The position numbers and the translations under genes are program-made. Positions 9,566 to 22,420 of a stretch of DNA of 64,000 nt are shown here, one piece after another; position 1 is the stretch's first letter, and each line of letters starts with the position of its first letter. Source of the stretch: Berberis thunbergii (taxonomy: Eukaryota > Streptophyta > Magnoliopsida > Ranunculales > Berberidaceae); the NCBI GenBank assembly GCA_003290165.1, contig QNQO01008304.1, forward strand, positions 62,001 through 126,000. The letters are read 5' to 3'. The notes under the pieces are model-generated. The model searched no databases. It was not told the DNA's origin and saw nothing but the letters and a program-made list of their open reading frames with translations.

Positions 9566-12143
9566 AGAACTATTCCACACTTCCCTTGGCCAAGTCAAAT
9601 CCCAAGGTGTTTGTATCTGAAAATGACATTAAACCTGCCAAGCAATCTCTTCCTCGGGTACCTGCTTCCTCAACCTTGAAAGACAAGCCTGACCCTGCAT
9701 AAACTCCTACCAGAGGCAACTGTTGAAAATGATCAACAAGGATAAGTTCCCCTTCATTTGAAATTTAGGCAAAAGTACACATTTTCTATATTAAGCAGTT
9801 GTAGTAAAGCACGGCGGTATTTGCTGATAGACATACTTCAACAAAATGAGCACATAAACAGGTAAATTTCAGTGAAGTGCAGGTTGTTAAACTTGTAGAA
9901 AGAAATTAAGGATCTTAAAAGTCATCTAATAACCAAACCTCATATCCAATAGTGGAATTTCCTGTCAGCATGTTTCTATAAAGTCATATGAAATTACCAA
10001 AACCTAAAAGCAGGGTAACAAGAATGTCTACATTGGCTGCGAACCTGAAGATGCACTAACATAGTTCCATTTTTGTCACAAGGGCAAAGGCAAAAGACTT
10101 CGAACAGATTTTAATCCTTACTTTTGAAAACTGTAAAACTGAAATGTTTAGGTACCAGATTCCCCAAATTATATGAAATCTACCAAACAGGGAATCGACG
10201 TAGAAATACAACCTCAAAAAAAAAAAAAAACAAAGATGCAAAATTTCTTATGAGCACTAGTCCCAGCTGAGGAGGCCTTAGACCAGCTTAAGGTACCAAA
10301 ACACAATTTGTGGAACCTGACACCCGCTCACTCCTTTGTGTCACATCATATTCCCTGTCTCAATTGCTTACCGTACCATCATTCCCAAACATGCATGATG
10401 AAATCTTTCATGACTAAAAACAAAAATCTCCCTAATCATTTGATTTGAACTCAGTTTTCTATCACAAGTAATTCTAGTCTGACTTTTTTGGTGGCCTTTT
10501 TTTGGCATTGTTTGGGTGTTTTTACATTTTTTGTTCATCCTCTTTAAAACATAACCACAAACATTATCTATATAAGGGGTAGAAGTGTAAAAAAATTCAA
10601 ACAAGGCTGGCTAGAATTTTTGTTCTATCATTAGCCTGATTCAAAATTTCGTAAAATACTTTTCAAAAATCGATAGTGCAAATTTTGCTTCATGGTTTTT
10701 AAAAATCAAGCTTTGGTTTCTAAACTTTCCTCCCCTTAGATTTGATGGAACCGGGATGGGGTATCTGCTAAAAATTCGGAAATGGCCTTTCCATGGATAT
10801 TAACACATAATAACTAGCAAAAGTGTCTGGGGTAGCCAGCAGGGAAGTCTATGTAAATTAATAAGTAATTACCCATAAAGCCTGACTCTCATTAGTTGAA
10901 GTATTGGTTAGTTATGGATGTAGATCAAGGAAGAGATGGAGAGGAGAGTGTGAATTTGAGTGTGTGACAAGTGGAAGGATGGTTTCTAGATGTTGAGTTG
11001 TTGTTGAACCTTCTTTTTCTTCTTGTTTCTGGTTGTTGTTGTATTGTATGTATATAAATAGTATGCTATGTTTTATTATGGGGTGGTGGTGAATTCATGA
11101 AATTGAATGTAGTGTTACAAGAAAAAATGAGAGAAAGAGAGAGGCAAAAATTTATTTGTTTAGCCAGAGCAGTTATGCATTAGCAGAAGGGTTCAGTCCA
11201 AAATGCAAAACATTTGTCATATGTCCATTGTATATGAATTTGGATGCAATTAATAAACCTTTCCAAACATATATATATGTTGCATTATCATTTAATGGGG
11301 ACACAAATTTTCACAGTTCAGTGGTTATAATCTCTACATAAAGGAGATTAAATTTAGGTATTTGTTATCAAGGATTATAGAATTGGGATACTACCGCAAT
11401 GACCACTATCTTGTGTTCCAACGGCGGAACAAATAATCTGCAAAACATAGTTATAGAAAAAACTGCGCTGACCATTACTTCATATGCTCCTGAGGGGATT
11501 ATTTTATACAAACAAAATCTCAAGCCCTTCATTTGCACTAATTTGCATTTTGAAAGACAACCTACTAATGTTTGTAGTTTAAGCCCTTAAGTTGCACATA
11601 AAAGTTTGCAACAGCCGGGAATCGAACATATCGTGGCAGAAGTCCCTAAGCTGCACATGTTTTGTATTGTGCAAAAAAAACTTTTTGTATAGCCTTTTGC
11701 TAATAATCCATTTGAGCTGAAATTTTAAGAAAAATAAAGATCACATCATAAATAACGTATCAAAATTTCATACATTTTAACACGCGCACCTCAAGATACG
11801 CATTAAAATGTGAATGTGGATTTCTCTATCATAATCAAGAACAAGTGAGGGCCCACCTTGGGCAGGACATAGACCAGCCAACACCCATTGTTCAAAACCA
11901 CTCGAAAGGGTGGTCCTTAAACACTAACACACACCATTTGTCAAGATATTTAATTACATGAACCTACAACACGTATCTTGAGGACAGTGTCGAAACAGAC
12001 ATAAACCTTAGCACATTTTTCTAGTGTTAATCTATAACTTTTCTCAAGATTTCAACTCAAACGGAGCTTAGATGATTTTTTTTTGTAGGGATCTAAAACA
12101 TGGAATTATCCAAGTGTCCTAGTGGGTATAAATAAAAAATTCA
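9566..12143. other. Intergenic spacer, no gene seen
   Basis: About 2.6 kb of AT-rich DNA. Short frames have no recognisable similarity. A CT/GT-rich patch at 10900-11100 is low complexity. Nothing here supports a gene. Confidence 0.5.
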
Positions 12144-12148
12144 AGGGA

Positions 12149-12516
12149 TGTAATGACTTGATCCACATGTTACGATATTACCCGCTTTGGGTCTGACCAC
12201 CCTCACAACTTTAAAACGTGTTGTATCAAGGAGATTCAACCTCACACATATATAGCACATCCCCTTTCCTCACCCAGACGATGTGGAACATAACACTAAG
12301 GTAGTCTGCACTGCTTTAAAACATGTTGTATCAAGGGGATCCAACCTCACATATATATGGCACACCCACTTTCCTCGCCCAGACGATGTGAGACTATAAC
12401 ACCAAAGTAGTCTGCCAGCCTCTGAGTCGGCTCGCGCATGATAGTTTGCCAGCCTCTGAGCCGCCCACACAAAGTAGTTCGTCAGCTTCAGAGCCCGCCC
12501 ACAAGAGGTTGTTACA
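12149..12516 (-). repeat. TRIM 3' LTR with internal tandem duplication (368 bp)
   Basis: It is longer than its partner because a block of about 100 bp (TTTAAAAC-TGTTGTATCAAGG through CAGACGATGTG) occurs twice, at about 12211-12300 and 12314-12390. It ends GTTGTTACA. Confidence 0.75.
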
Positions 12517-12584
12517 ACCCACTCCCTTAGGGCCCAATGTCCTAGTTGACACACTTCCGGCTGGGTCCGGCTCTGATACCATTA

Positions 12585-12869
12585 TGTAAAGACTTGATTC
12601 ACATGGTATGATATTGTCCGCTTTGGGCCTTATCACCTTCACGACTTTAAAAAGTGTCGTATCAATGGGATCCAACATCGCACATATATATCACATCTCA
12701 TTCCCTCACCCAGGCAATGTAAAATTATAATATTAAAGTAGTCAAGCCCGTCCACACATGTAAGCCTGTCAGCCTCTGAACTCACCGACACACAAAGCTG
12801 CCAGCCTCAAAGTCTGCCCACACAAGGTAGCTCGTCGGCCTTAGAGTCCGCCCAAACAAGGATGTTACA
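12585..12869 (-). repeat. TRIM 5' LTR (285 bp)
   Basis: Starts TGTAAAGACTTGATTCACATG and ends GATGTTACA before the AGGGA duplication. It carries a single copy of the block duplicated in the partner LTR. Confidence 0.8.
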
Positions 12870-12874
12870 AGGGA

Positions 12875-13467
12875 CTCCATGCACAATCCCACTTTCTATT
12901 TACGATTTAATAATTTAAATTGGAATTGGGTATGAATTTTCCAACCAATGCTTCTCATCCAAGTGGACTGTGAAATCTATCATCCTATAACATCTTCCTA
13001 ATTGTGTTCATTTTTCGTTAATAATGTTGTCATGAGATGTATATATTCTTCTGAAAGGGAATTCAAAAAGTATGAAGCCTTATAATTCCCTATAACAATT
13101 TATTCTAGATTCAATAAACCAACAATTAACCTATTGAACTCATTTAAATGCTCAGACAATGTAATATTGTGTCTTACATTCATCTATATTAGTTTCTTCA
13201 CAATGAGAGCTTTTTTTTTTTTGGGAAAATGAGCAGGGCGAGAGCTTGTTTTGTATACTCTTGGTCATATACTTATTTTCCAGTTTTCCTTCATAACACA
13301 ATCGTATAGATCCACAAGCTTGCTAATTTGACTTGTTCTAATCTGCATCTGTCATCTATTTTTGCTAGTCACCCAAAACATTCTTGAGATTTTCCTTTGC
13401 TAACACGTCCAGGACTTCACATTGCAACCTGTCATAATTTGTTTCTCCCTTTGAACTTTTCTACATC
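12875..13467. other. Intergenic spacer, no feature seen
   Basis: AT-rich DNA between the second TRIM and the next hAT-type element. Nothing supportable is present. Confidence 0.5.
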
Positions 13468-13475
13468 GAATTTAC

Positions 13476-14303
13476 TAGGGGTGGGCACGGGACAAGATAG
13501 ACCCATCCCGTTCATACGGGTTCAAGATGGGACGGGATGAGAAAAACCTCATCCCGACCTCGTCCCATCCCAAACGGGTTCGGGATGGGATCAGCGTGCT
13601 CTCACTTTTTTACAAATTACTGTTTACCCAAGACCCAATTTGCTTAGTTGAAAAGAGGCTAAGGCAATTCGTAGAACTACACATAAATGATAGCCTTAGA
13701 TTGAGTATGCAACATTATAATAAACTACTATAAATGATAGCTGAAATTCACCATGTAATTAAGATTTCTACAAAGTTTTGAATGACTAAGAGGTGGACAG
13801 TATAATGGCAATGGTGGACCTGCTCTACTATTTTGAATAGTAAACAAAAGAATGAGTAGATTTGGGGTGCTAAGAAGAATGTTTCATTATTGCTTTAAAA
13901 AAATCATTAAATTTATTGCCTTGACACGAAATACAACTCTCCAATGTAGTTAGCAATCCCATTTTGAGTTTTAAAGAGTTTGCAATTAAATAATTAATTT
14001 AGAATTCTAGAAATAAACCAATATCAAGTAGGTGCAGATATAGACTAATATCAATTACACTGATTTCAACTAAATTCATTTTTCTTCAATTACACTAATA
14101 TTGCAATTTTAAAATAAATAAATAAATAATAAATATTAGCTCGGGACGGGATTGGCGGGATTGAAAATATTCATCCCATCCCATCCCATTCTAGACCGGG
14201 ACGAGACGAGATCGAGATGAAATTATTTAATCCCATTAAGACTCGAAAAAATCAGGACGAGACGGGACGGGAACGGGGTCTCGGGATGAGATGCTCACCC
14301 CTA
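13476..14303. mobile_element. Non-autonomous hAT-type DNA transposon (828 bp)
   Basis: Terminal inverted repeats TAGGGGTGGGCA and TGCTCACCCCTA have a perfect 8-bp target duplication, GAATTTAC (13468-13475 and 14304-14311). Subterminal GGGACGGG / CCCATCCC motifs crowd both ends (13490-13580 and 14140-14290). The centre is AT-rich with no coding content. The TIR resembles that of the element at 8752-9557, but the interior is unrelated. Confidence 0.9.
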
Positions 14304-14969
14304 GAATTTACTAATTAAAGCGGTAACCATATTGGAATTTGAACTAGAACTTAACATGTCCGCCATGTTCCTCACCACTTTCATACGCCAACCAACAATG
14401 CACCTCCAAACGAACCAAATGAACACTTTCAACTCTAATACTAATTTGTTGCACCTTGCAAAATTGTAAATAAGTGGACTTGAATGATAGCACTGGTAGA
14501 AAGTAACCAATTGCAAAATCTAATAAACAATACAAAAGTAAATAATAAACATATACCAATATAATATGGTTCAGACCACACAATAAGATAATCTTTGAGC
14601 AACGACTACCTCACACCACCAAACCATTTTTTTCATTACTTTCTCACACCACTAATAAATAGCTTAAAACCTCAGAATCTCAAACAGAGAAACGAAAAAA
14701 AGGCACCAAATCGGCTCTCTCCATACTTCATTATTCGCACTCCCTGCTGTGATTCGTCCCACACTCCGTGACCAACCTCTCATCTTTGCAAGGTTGCATT
14801 ATCATCATTTTCCCTATCTCTTCCTCTTTGCATTGGCCCTAAAATCGTGTTCATCTTCCTCTTCCTTTGCATTGTTTCCCTTTTCCTTTGCAATGTTGCA
14901 TTCTCTCCCTCTTCCTTTGCATTTCACTGAAGTCCACATCACATTGGAAGACTTAGTTCACTTCATTGG

Positions 14970-17875
14970 ATGAAAATGAAAGAGTTTAGTGAAGTTGATG
15001 ATGTTAAAAATGAAGATTCTAAGGGTTTCAATGAGGGTGGAGAAGAAGATCAATCCAAAAAGCAAGGACAATCCTTTTCGATGGAGGTAATTTGCCAAAA
15101 AAAAATTCATTTATTTTGCATGTAAATTTTATTTATTTTGTATTTTTTCAAAATAAGTGATTAATTTTTTTTTATGGTGCATAGGAATTTATAATGGATG
15201 TAATAGACATGGAGATGTCTTTTAACGATCTTAAAAGCCCGGAGACGAGCCACTTAGAAGTAACCACCATTATTTTGTTAAGTAAATTAAAATATGATGA
15301 TAATGTTGTTATTAAAATTTGATGATAATGTTGTTATGAAACTAATTGTAAATTGAATCATTATGCAAAAAGTTGATGATAATGTTGACAATAACAATGA
15401 AGAAAGAGTACTGGTACTCCTAATCGATGATAGTCATTTATTTGTTATGGACCAGGTATATAAGTTTTTACTTAGTTTCGTTTTCACCATTTGTCATTAT
15501 TATAAATATATTATTAACAAGTTATAATTTTTTTTAGGTATTCTCATCAAGGTCTGCACGGATAGGTTGGATACTAGAGATCGGTAGGGATAATAACATG
15601 GTCATTACTATCACTAAATCGAAACCGGCTAATCAAAGAATGAAGGGAAGAGTCCATTTTCGTTGTGAAAGGGGAGGGAAGCCTGCTAAAAGGTTAAAGA
15701 ATCTTATTCAATCCAGCAGTACAAAGAAGTGTGGGTGGAAATTTGAGTTTAAAGGGGTCGCATTGGAGAATGACCATTGGAGATTGCAAGTGAGACGTGG
15801 AACCCACAATCATCCTCGATCAGAGTCACTCGTTGGTTATTCGCTTATTGGAAAATTGAACGTAGAAAAGATTATTTATGTGAGGAATTTGGCGAAGGCC
15901 GGTGTGAGCCCTCAGAACATCTTGTCTCGGGTGAAAGAGAAGTTGCCGAATAATACCTCGACTCGAAAACATATTTACAATCTAGTGTGTCGACTAAAGT
16001 TACTGGAACAAAGAGGCAGAACGGCTTTGCAACATACTCTAGAGTTGTTGTGGGAGCAAAAATACATAGAGTGACATTCTGTTTATCAGGCGAATAGGGT
16101 CACAAACATTTTTTGGGCACATCCTAAATCTATTCAGTTGGCAAAGTGTTTTTCACAAGTAATGCTCATGGATTGCACGTATAAAACTAACCGTTATAGG
16201 ATGCCGTTGTTTGAGATTGTTGGTGTGACTTTGACTGGGATGACCTTCATCGTTGCATTTTGTTTCATGTGTTCGGAGAAGAAAGAGTCTTATGCTTGGG
16301 CATTTGAGAAGCTCGCAGGAATTTTTTTAGCCAAACAACCTGCCAAGTGTGTTTGTGACATGTAGAGATCTGGCTTTGATCAAGGCTATTGAGCGAGTTT
16401 TCCCCAAGTCAAGGAGATTAGTGTGCACATGGCACATCAATACAAATGTGGAGAAAATTGTAAGAAGCACTTTGAGGACAATGACCGGTGGACCGACTTT
16501 ATAGATTTATTTTCAGAATTGTATAGATCAAGTTCAGAAGAAAAATGGAACAAGGCCACAATTTAGTTTAATAGAAGATAGGCAAAATACCCCAAGTGTT
16601 TGGAATATCTCAAGACAGTCTGGTATCCCTAAGGAGTACTTTGTCTATGCATGGACGGATAAATGTATGCATTTTGGACAACGCACAACAGGTCAAGTTG
16701 AAGGTGCATACTCGAAGTTGAAGCACTTGTTGGAAAACTCCCAGGGAACATTTCTTAATGTCTGGAAAAATATACATAAAATGATCGAAGTCCAACTAAT
16801 TGAGATAGCGTCATCATTCCAGTATAGTCTGACGAAGTCCAACTGATGGAAAAATGTTTTCCTTACTTCATGGGTTGGTGGCATGCAAGGCAATTGATTT
16901 GGTAAATGCAGAAATTTTGAGGTGTGAAATTGTGGGGGGTTGACCTTGTAAAGTGTGGTTGTGTGCTTCGAACGACGCATATATTACCTTGCGTTCACAA
17001 ACTTACAGGTTATCTAACTCCCACAGAGCAAATTTCAGTACGCACCATTGACAAGTATTGGTTGTATACCTATTCGTGAACGTGGCGATGTAAATATTGA
17101 TACGGTGCTCGATGCCCTTATGAATAGGTTCAATGAGTTAAGTCTTGATCAGAAGTTGGTCACGAAGAGGAAACTTATCGAGTTGACTTCTCCGGGTGAC
17201 ATTGCCATGGTTGAACTAGCAACACTTTTGGCTGGAATGGGAGACCGAAAAAGAAGAAGTTGGCTAAGCAAGAGAAGTTCACTAAAAGGGATCCCTCGGG
17301 TCACGAATGCGCCATGATACAATAAGAAATGACAGGCAAGAGTAAGAAAGTGTCAGTAAAAAAGGAGAAGACGATAATTCATAACAATAGATTGATGCGG
17401 CAGATTTCGTCTTGGATACGGGATTATGTTTACGTCGGTGTCAACGTCCCAGGCGACGATAACTTTGGCTTCCGATGCATTGCCAAGTTTCTTCAATATG
17501 ATGACGAAAACTGTTGGAAACAAGTGCGAAAAAAAGCTACTGATGGAGCTTGAGTGTAATGCAGTGTTGTGGCTTGCAATGTGGCACGAGGAAAGGGTAA
17601 AGGTTGTGAAGGACGCTTTGGTGATTCCAGAAAATCAAGTGCGGATTGACAGGGAAAATTGGTTTATGGATCCCGACATGTTAGAGCTTGCAGCAACCCA
17701 TTACCAGTGCGTATTTGTTTGTTATGGGAACCAAAGCACGACTTGTTTTCCCATTGTTTACCCAACCCCACATTTTGACTCGGGACGCGTATGTTTCATG
17801 GCACACTTGGCTCAGAGTAGTCATTATATCGTCATGCAATCGAACCCACCATTGCCCCCAACAATACCAACCTAG
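14970..17875 (+). pseudogene. FAR1/MULE transposase with C-terminal OTU-like protease domain, broken
   Basis: A possible start and short 5' exons lie at 14970-15560 (acidic, EED-rich). A FAR1-type DNA-binding region follows (15540-16074; FSSRSARIGW, FRCERGG, CGWKFEF and a zinc-ligand pair HNHP). The MULE transposase core (16138-16500) shows the first catalytic Asp in LMDCTYKTNRY and a second-Asp context in CRDLALIKAIERVFP, then a TWHI block. Farther on come LPCVHKLTGYL and an AT-hook-like GRPKKKK near 17240. The OTU-like domain (17430-17875) begins VPGDDNFGFRCIAKF and reaches a C-terminal SSHYIVM His block. In OTU proteases the Cys follows D-x-N-C; here that position reads NFGF, so catalytic activity is doubtful. 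A TGA near 16071, a frame change near 16360 and others make it a pseudogene. The DNA-binding and transposase domains are unmistakable. Confidence 0.85.
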
Positions 17876-18425
17876 CTGTGTCAAATGTTTCCTTCGACTT
17901 GGTTGTTGAAGAGTACTTTTGATGTCCAGCTTGGTATTGATGCGATGATGCTCAACAAGTTTAATGAGAAGAATAAGAAGAACGCGAAGAAGTCGATCGA
18001 GGTGGTGACCATAGATTGATGCACATATTGTATATTGCTAACAATTTTATGAAAAACTGTAAATGACAAATGTAAATGAAATTTGAAGCATTGTTTTGTA
18101 AGAGAAGTCACCGTATATTTTTTTGTCAAGGAAGACTTGTATGTTTCGAGAATTTGTTAATATATTATACCGAATTTCACTCCTATTACATTGATATTTT
18201 CTTTATGTTTGATGCGAGAATGCGACTTTGTGAAATCGGTAAAAAAAATCATATAAAAAAGGTGGAAATGACTGTAAAACATGCGACAAGTAAGCTCAAT
18301 CTAAGCCCATGGAACTATCACATGGAGGTTTTAGGTCAAAAACTTTTGAAACTAAGTATAAAATTGAATTAGTTTGAAAAGCTTTTGAAATTTTTTGTTA
18401 TCAGAAAAATTTGCAGGATTTCAGG

Positions 18426-19014
18426 TCTGTTCGCAGTGGGCAATGCGACCAAACACACAAAGCTCGCATTGGCCACGGCAGAAGGGTTTGAGTTTTTTCA
18501 AATTTTTATTGTTCGCATCAGGGAATGCAAATATATTGGTATAGTTTGCAGCATGTATTGCGCAAAATGTGGGAGTCATCGCAACATAGTTTGCGCATAA
18601 ATAAAAAAAACATTTGCATTTTATGATGCGAACAGTAAAAAAAATTAAAAAAAAAATTATGTTCGTAGCAGGCACTGCAATCATTTCTCAATAGCTCTCA
18701 GTACCCACTGCGAGGAAGATAAGAAGTTTCAAAGCCCCTACTGCAACTAATCCCTGGTTCTACGTTTTGGCAAATGCGAACATAAAAAAAAAAATTGAAA
18801 ACCAAAATTGTGTTCACAGTGGGCACTGCGAACAAATCTGGATTTGTCGCAGTAGGCTCTGCGATGAAACTTGGATCATTCACAGCACATACTGCGACCA
18901 AACTTAAGTTCTACGCAGTGCCAATTGCGAACATAGGCAAAATTTTTAAAAATGTTTTGTTCGCTGTCCTAAATGCGACTAAACCATGATAGTTCGCATT
19001 GTCCATTGCGAACA
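18426..19014. repeat. Array of about 16 short imperfect palindromes
   Basis: Repeated units follow the pattern GTTCGCAGTG-n-CACTGCGAAC. Clear cases are at 18428-18449, 18811-18833, 18845-18866, 18957-18979 and 18991-19013, with weaker ones between. Units are 20-24 bp and separated by 10-40 bp. A-rich spacers near 18485-18510, 18600-18660, 18780-18805 and 18930-18958 give a higher-order period of about 100-180 bp. The array sits between the 3' ends of the two convergent MULE genes. Confidence 0.8.
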
Positions 19015-19043
19015 ATACAAATTCCTGCAAAATCTTTTGAAAT

Positions 19044-19190
19044 TTTGTTCTTAAACTTCTTATTCTTCAATGCTTCTTCTTCTTGTTCTTCTTATGCTTC
19101 TTCTTCTTTAATCCTTATTATTATTATTATTATTATTCGATGCTTCTTTTTCTCCTTCAATATTTCTTCTAATTCTTTTTTTTTATGATA
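19044..19190. repeat. Low-complexity CTT/ATT tract
   Basis: TTCTTCTT-rich DNA with a (TTA)n run at about 19108-19136. Simple-sequence repeat. Confidence 0.8.
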
Positions 19191-19479
19191 TGTTCTTATG
19201 TTTCTTATTATTTCTTTTTTTGATATTTTATTTTGAAAGTTTGTTCTTAAACTTGTTTTCTGCCCATCATTCGATCGAGATAGAACAATCTCTTAATTCT
19301 CATATCCACCACCATGAATACATAAAATACTTGAATAGAACATAATTAACACACTTTGAATAGACGAATTAAGTTACAAGCTTTGAATAAAAATAAAATA
19401 TTTAGTTTACAAAATTCCTCCACGACCATGAATACATAGAATCATTGAATAAAACATAAAAGCACCGAACAAAACAAAT

Positions 19480-22420
19480 TTTTTTATCGCCTCCGAACAT
19501 AGAATCTTTGTGTATGCCTTGACTTTGGTTTGACGCTCACTTCCTCCACCGCCAACTTCACCACTGTCAACACTAGTTTGAACGTCAGGCTCTTATTCCG
19601 CTTGTTCCACAGTAACGGGTGTAGACATTTCATCAATAAAAATCTCGTATTATATTTTGCCGGCTAGGCAAAATTATTGTCGACATTCGCCCCTTCTTCA
19701 ATGGATGCGTTGATCAAGTCACGGACATAACCAATAGCAATTTCCTGCATTGAAACATTAGATGTTAGTGCAAACCATGTAAATATTTTAAAATACATAA
19801 AGGTAAAATGTAAGTGTTTACCCTCTCATTTGAAATAAACAAATGTCTTATTGGGGGAAAACTTCTTATCATGTTCGGTGGTTGTACGGACGGATGGGAA
19901 ATGCGGTGAAACCAGTTCAAGTAATCCACCGCACCGTCCCATTGCAGCTTGCGTCGACACCTTGTTGGTTAGGTGGCACGACACTATAATGTCACTTTGA
20001 GCAAACGAAGCCCACACTTCATACTGGATGAAGTAGTGTTTGCCGGATCGAACTCTATTCTTCATTTTGGCTTGGATTGGATGGACTTGTAGCTTTCTCA
20101 TTTGTCTCATAACTCTATCGGGGTGATAGAGTTCTCCTATATCAAGGCACAACATACATCCCGTGAACCAAGTGATGGCATGAAGGGGAGTGTTTCTCTT
20201 GGACTTCACATGAGAGTCCCAAAGTACCTGCAAATTATAATAAATGGGTTATTAATATATGACACATATAAAAAATTTGGTTAACTTAAAGATGCATTTT
20301 TACCTCTTCAGGTGACAAGTCATCGAGAAGCTCCCTAAGAGTGATGATTTGTTCTTCCAAAACCCCTATAAAGTGTAGGGGTTCCCACTTAGCTATGGTG
20401 GGGAGTCTAGCATCCCATGGATGCTTTGCATTACCCTTTAGTCTAAAGTGGTCATATATTTTGATACAAGATAAGGTTGTTCACATGAAAGAAGAGAATA
20501 AAGGATTTCTTTTCTTCTTTCTATTTCTCGAGGAGAGGGGGGGGGACATTGGGGCGCATTTCTAAAAATCCTCCACTGCATCCAGGATAACAAGTGGAAC
20601 GCTAAGCAGAAGTGGGGAGGCAGCGAGTTCCACAACAAAAGTGAAGAGAGCCTCTTAGAGAAAATTGTTGCGCGCTAGTAGTAGTAGCACGCATCCGTTT
20701 TGAATCAGCATTCGGATACCTTAGATTGAGTTCCGTGTAGTCAAGGCTACGTTTGCGGGGTTGTTCTGGCCATAGTGTGCTAGCGCACCCTTCATTCGAC
20801 AGACTTCAAAGTGCTAGATGTAGCGCGCTCGTGCGCGTACTCTTCTGTGGAGTCGCATTCCACAAGCCCTGTCCTCCCTCCAACGACTAGCTCCTATTTC
20901 TTGTTCCGGTCCAACAACGAGAACGCTGCCCTCCCGTGGAAGGAATGTAGCATGTGGTGTGGTCCAACCCATAGGCGGAGTCGCCCTCACCCCCCAATGG
21001 CTCAATGTTCCCGGCCACTTCGCTGAGCTTTACCCGCCCCGGTGTGGACACATGCTTCTATAAAAGAATAAGAAACTCTCTTAACAAGAAAACGTGAACC
21101 GCGCGGAGCCCACCCGAGGAAACACAGCAGCCCGACCCCCACTTGGGAAGTAGTTTTGGGGGTCCAACAAGCACTTGCAGCAGAGGGCCCACAAGCACCT
21201 TCCCCTTCCTCTTCAGTAAGAAATAAACTCCTATATATAATTAGGGTAACTGCACTTTTTTTGTTTTCAAAACAGACCTCCAGAAAGAGACAAATATCCA
21301 TAAATTTGCCTCATTCCCTCTCTGGTAGTGCCGCCCAACTGACGAAACATGAGTGCCAAACCTGTTACGCCGCATGCATACTTGTTTACATCAGCTACCT
21401 CCATCAGCATCTTCAAATATTCAACATGAACCCTAGTTCCACTTTTATCAGCAAATAGAGTCATACCCAAAAGAAATAGCAACCCCTACACACTTGTTGT
21501 TTCCTTTCAAGAGAATCAAGGCCCGTGGCTTGTCTACAATAGTGGTCCTGAATACTCATTTCCACAAATTTCTCATGCTTCTTGCAATGAGCCTTTGCTT
21601 CTTTGCTATCAATCCCCAAACCATCCACCAATAATGCAACACACTCACCTATCGTCACTGTACTCATCGTTTTAACCGACTTACCAAGAATCGACAAATG
21701 AGTTATACGATAGACATTGTCCAGAGTGATAGTCATCTTTTCAAAAGGTAGGTGAAAGTGTTGGTCTCAGGATGCCAACGCTCTGCGAAAACACAAATTA
21801 TCACATTGTCAGGACGTACCCTATGATATTTAACCAAGGGATACATACCACTATTGTAGACCATTATCTTCACATCCCTCGATTCTTTTTTCAAATCTCA
21901 ATCGATGAAGTTTCTATATTGATGTCAACACCACAATGCGCATCATTCCTAAATACAAGAAACATATATATTAAGTAATTCAATGTTCAAATATATATAA
22001 ATAACGCTCTTATATAATTTAACTAACTAAAAATATTGACTTACCGACTCACTATCCCAAATGGCACAACAAATATGGCTATGGTAATCGACTAATGTGG
22101 AACAATCCACAGGACCATCGGGATAAGAATCTCGTCTAGATTCTTCCCCGCACCACTCAGAACGTCCTTGCCCTTGTGATTGGGCTTGAATTTGGGATAC
22201 AACTACTCATCTGTATGCTTCATGATGATCCATTTGAATCCCCATTTGCTGTTCTCTCACCTCCCTCCTTACTTTTTTCTCCCTATTTTGTTCATTTCTT
22301 AATTTTTTTTCGTTCTTCTACCACTTCTTTGCCCTTTTCCGTTCTCTGTTTTCGAGCAGACACTGTCACGGGTCGTCTTCTACCTCCATCACCTCCATCA
22401 TCCCCACCAACAGAAGACAT
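19480..22420 (-). pseudogene. Plant mobile domain (PMD) gene inside the MULE, broken
   Basis: The likely start is the ATG at 22418-22420 (MSSVGGDDGGDGG, then a basic stretch), with a TGA after 43 codons. Downstream blocks match the PMD family: FAERWHPETNTFHLP and MTITLDNVYRITHL (about 21770-21690), then FADKSGTRVHVEYL and a block ending RQIYGYLSLSGG (21267-21482, shifted frame). KIYDHFRLKG with RELLDDLSPEE follows (20315-20465), then LYHPDRVMRQM (about 20125) and a C-terminal exon with QEIAIGYVRDLI (about 19745). Introns with GT-AG ends separate several blocks. PMD proteins include the Arabidopsis MAIN/MAIL nuclear proteins and many copies tied to transposons. At least one frameshift, stops and a GC-rich interruption make this copy non-functional. 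The hydrophobic PMD core is clearly recognisable. Confidence 0.8.
20490..21240. other. GC-rich interruption inside the PMD gene
   Basis: The PMD coding blocks at 21267 and 20465 should be nearly adjacent, but about 750 bp of noticeably more GC-rich DNA lies between them, unlike the AT-rich MULE interior. I see no TIR, LTR or poly(A) tail. Its texture (CTCGAGGAGAGGGGGGGGG, ACGAGAACGCTGCCC) recalls plant mitochondrial intergenic DNA, but I cannot identify a mitochondrial gene, so an organellar origin is only a guess. It could also be an unusual intron. Confidence 0.4.

Larger units (their letters stand above)
12149..12869 (-). mobile_element. Second TRIM of the same family (721 bp)
   Basis: A 5-bp target duplication, AGGGA (12144-12148 and 12870-12874), flanks the element. 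The minus-strand initiator-Met primer-binding site is at 12569-12581 and a purine tract follows the 3' LTR at 12517-12529. LTRs are 12149-12516 and 12585-12869. The LTRs share the GATATTRYCCGCTTTGGG and CACATATATA-CACA blocks with the TRIM at 2310-2914 but are clearly diverged, so this is an older or different subfamily member. No coding capacity. Confidence 0.85.

Noticed and set aside
18426..19014. Possible CRISPR array
   Set aside because: Units are imperfect palindromes with irregular spacing, in a plant nuclear transposon with no cas genes.
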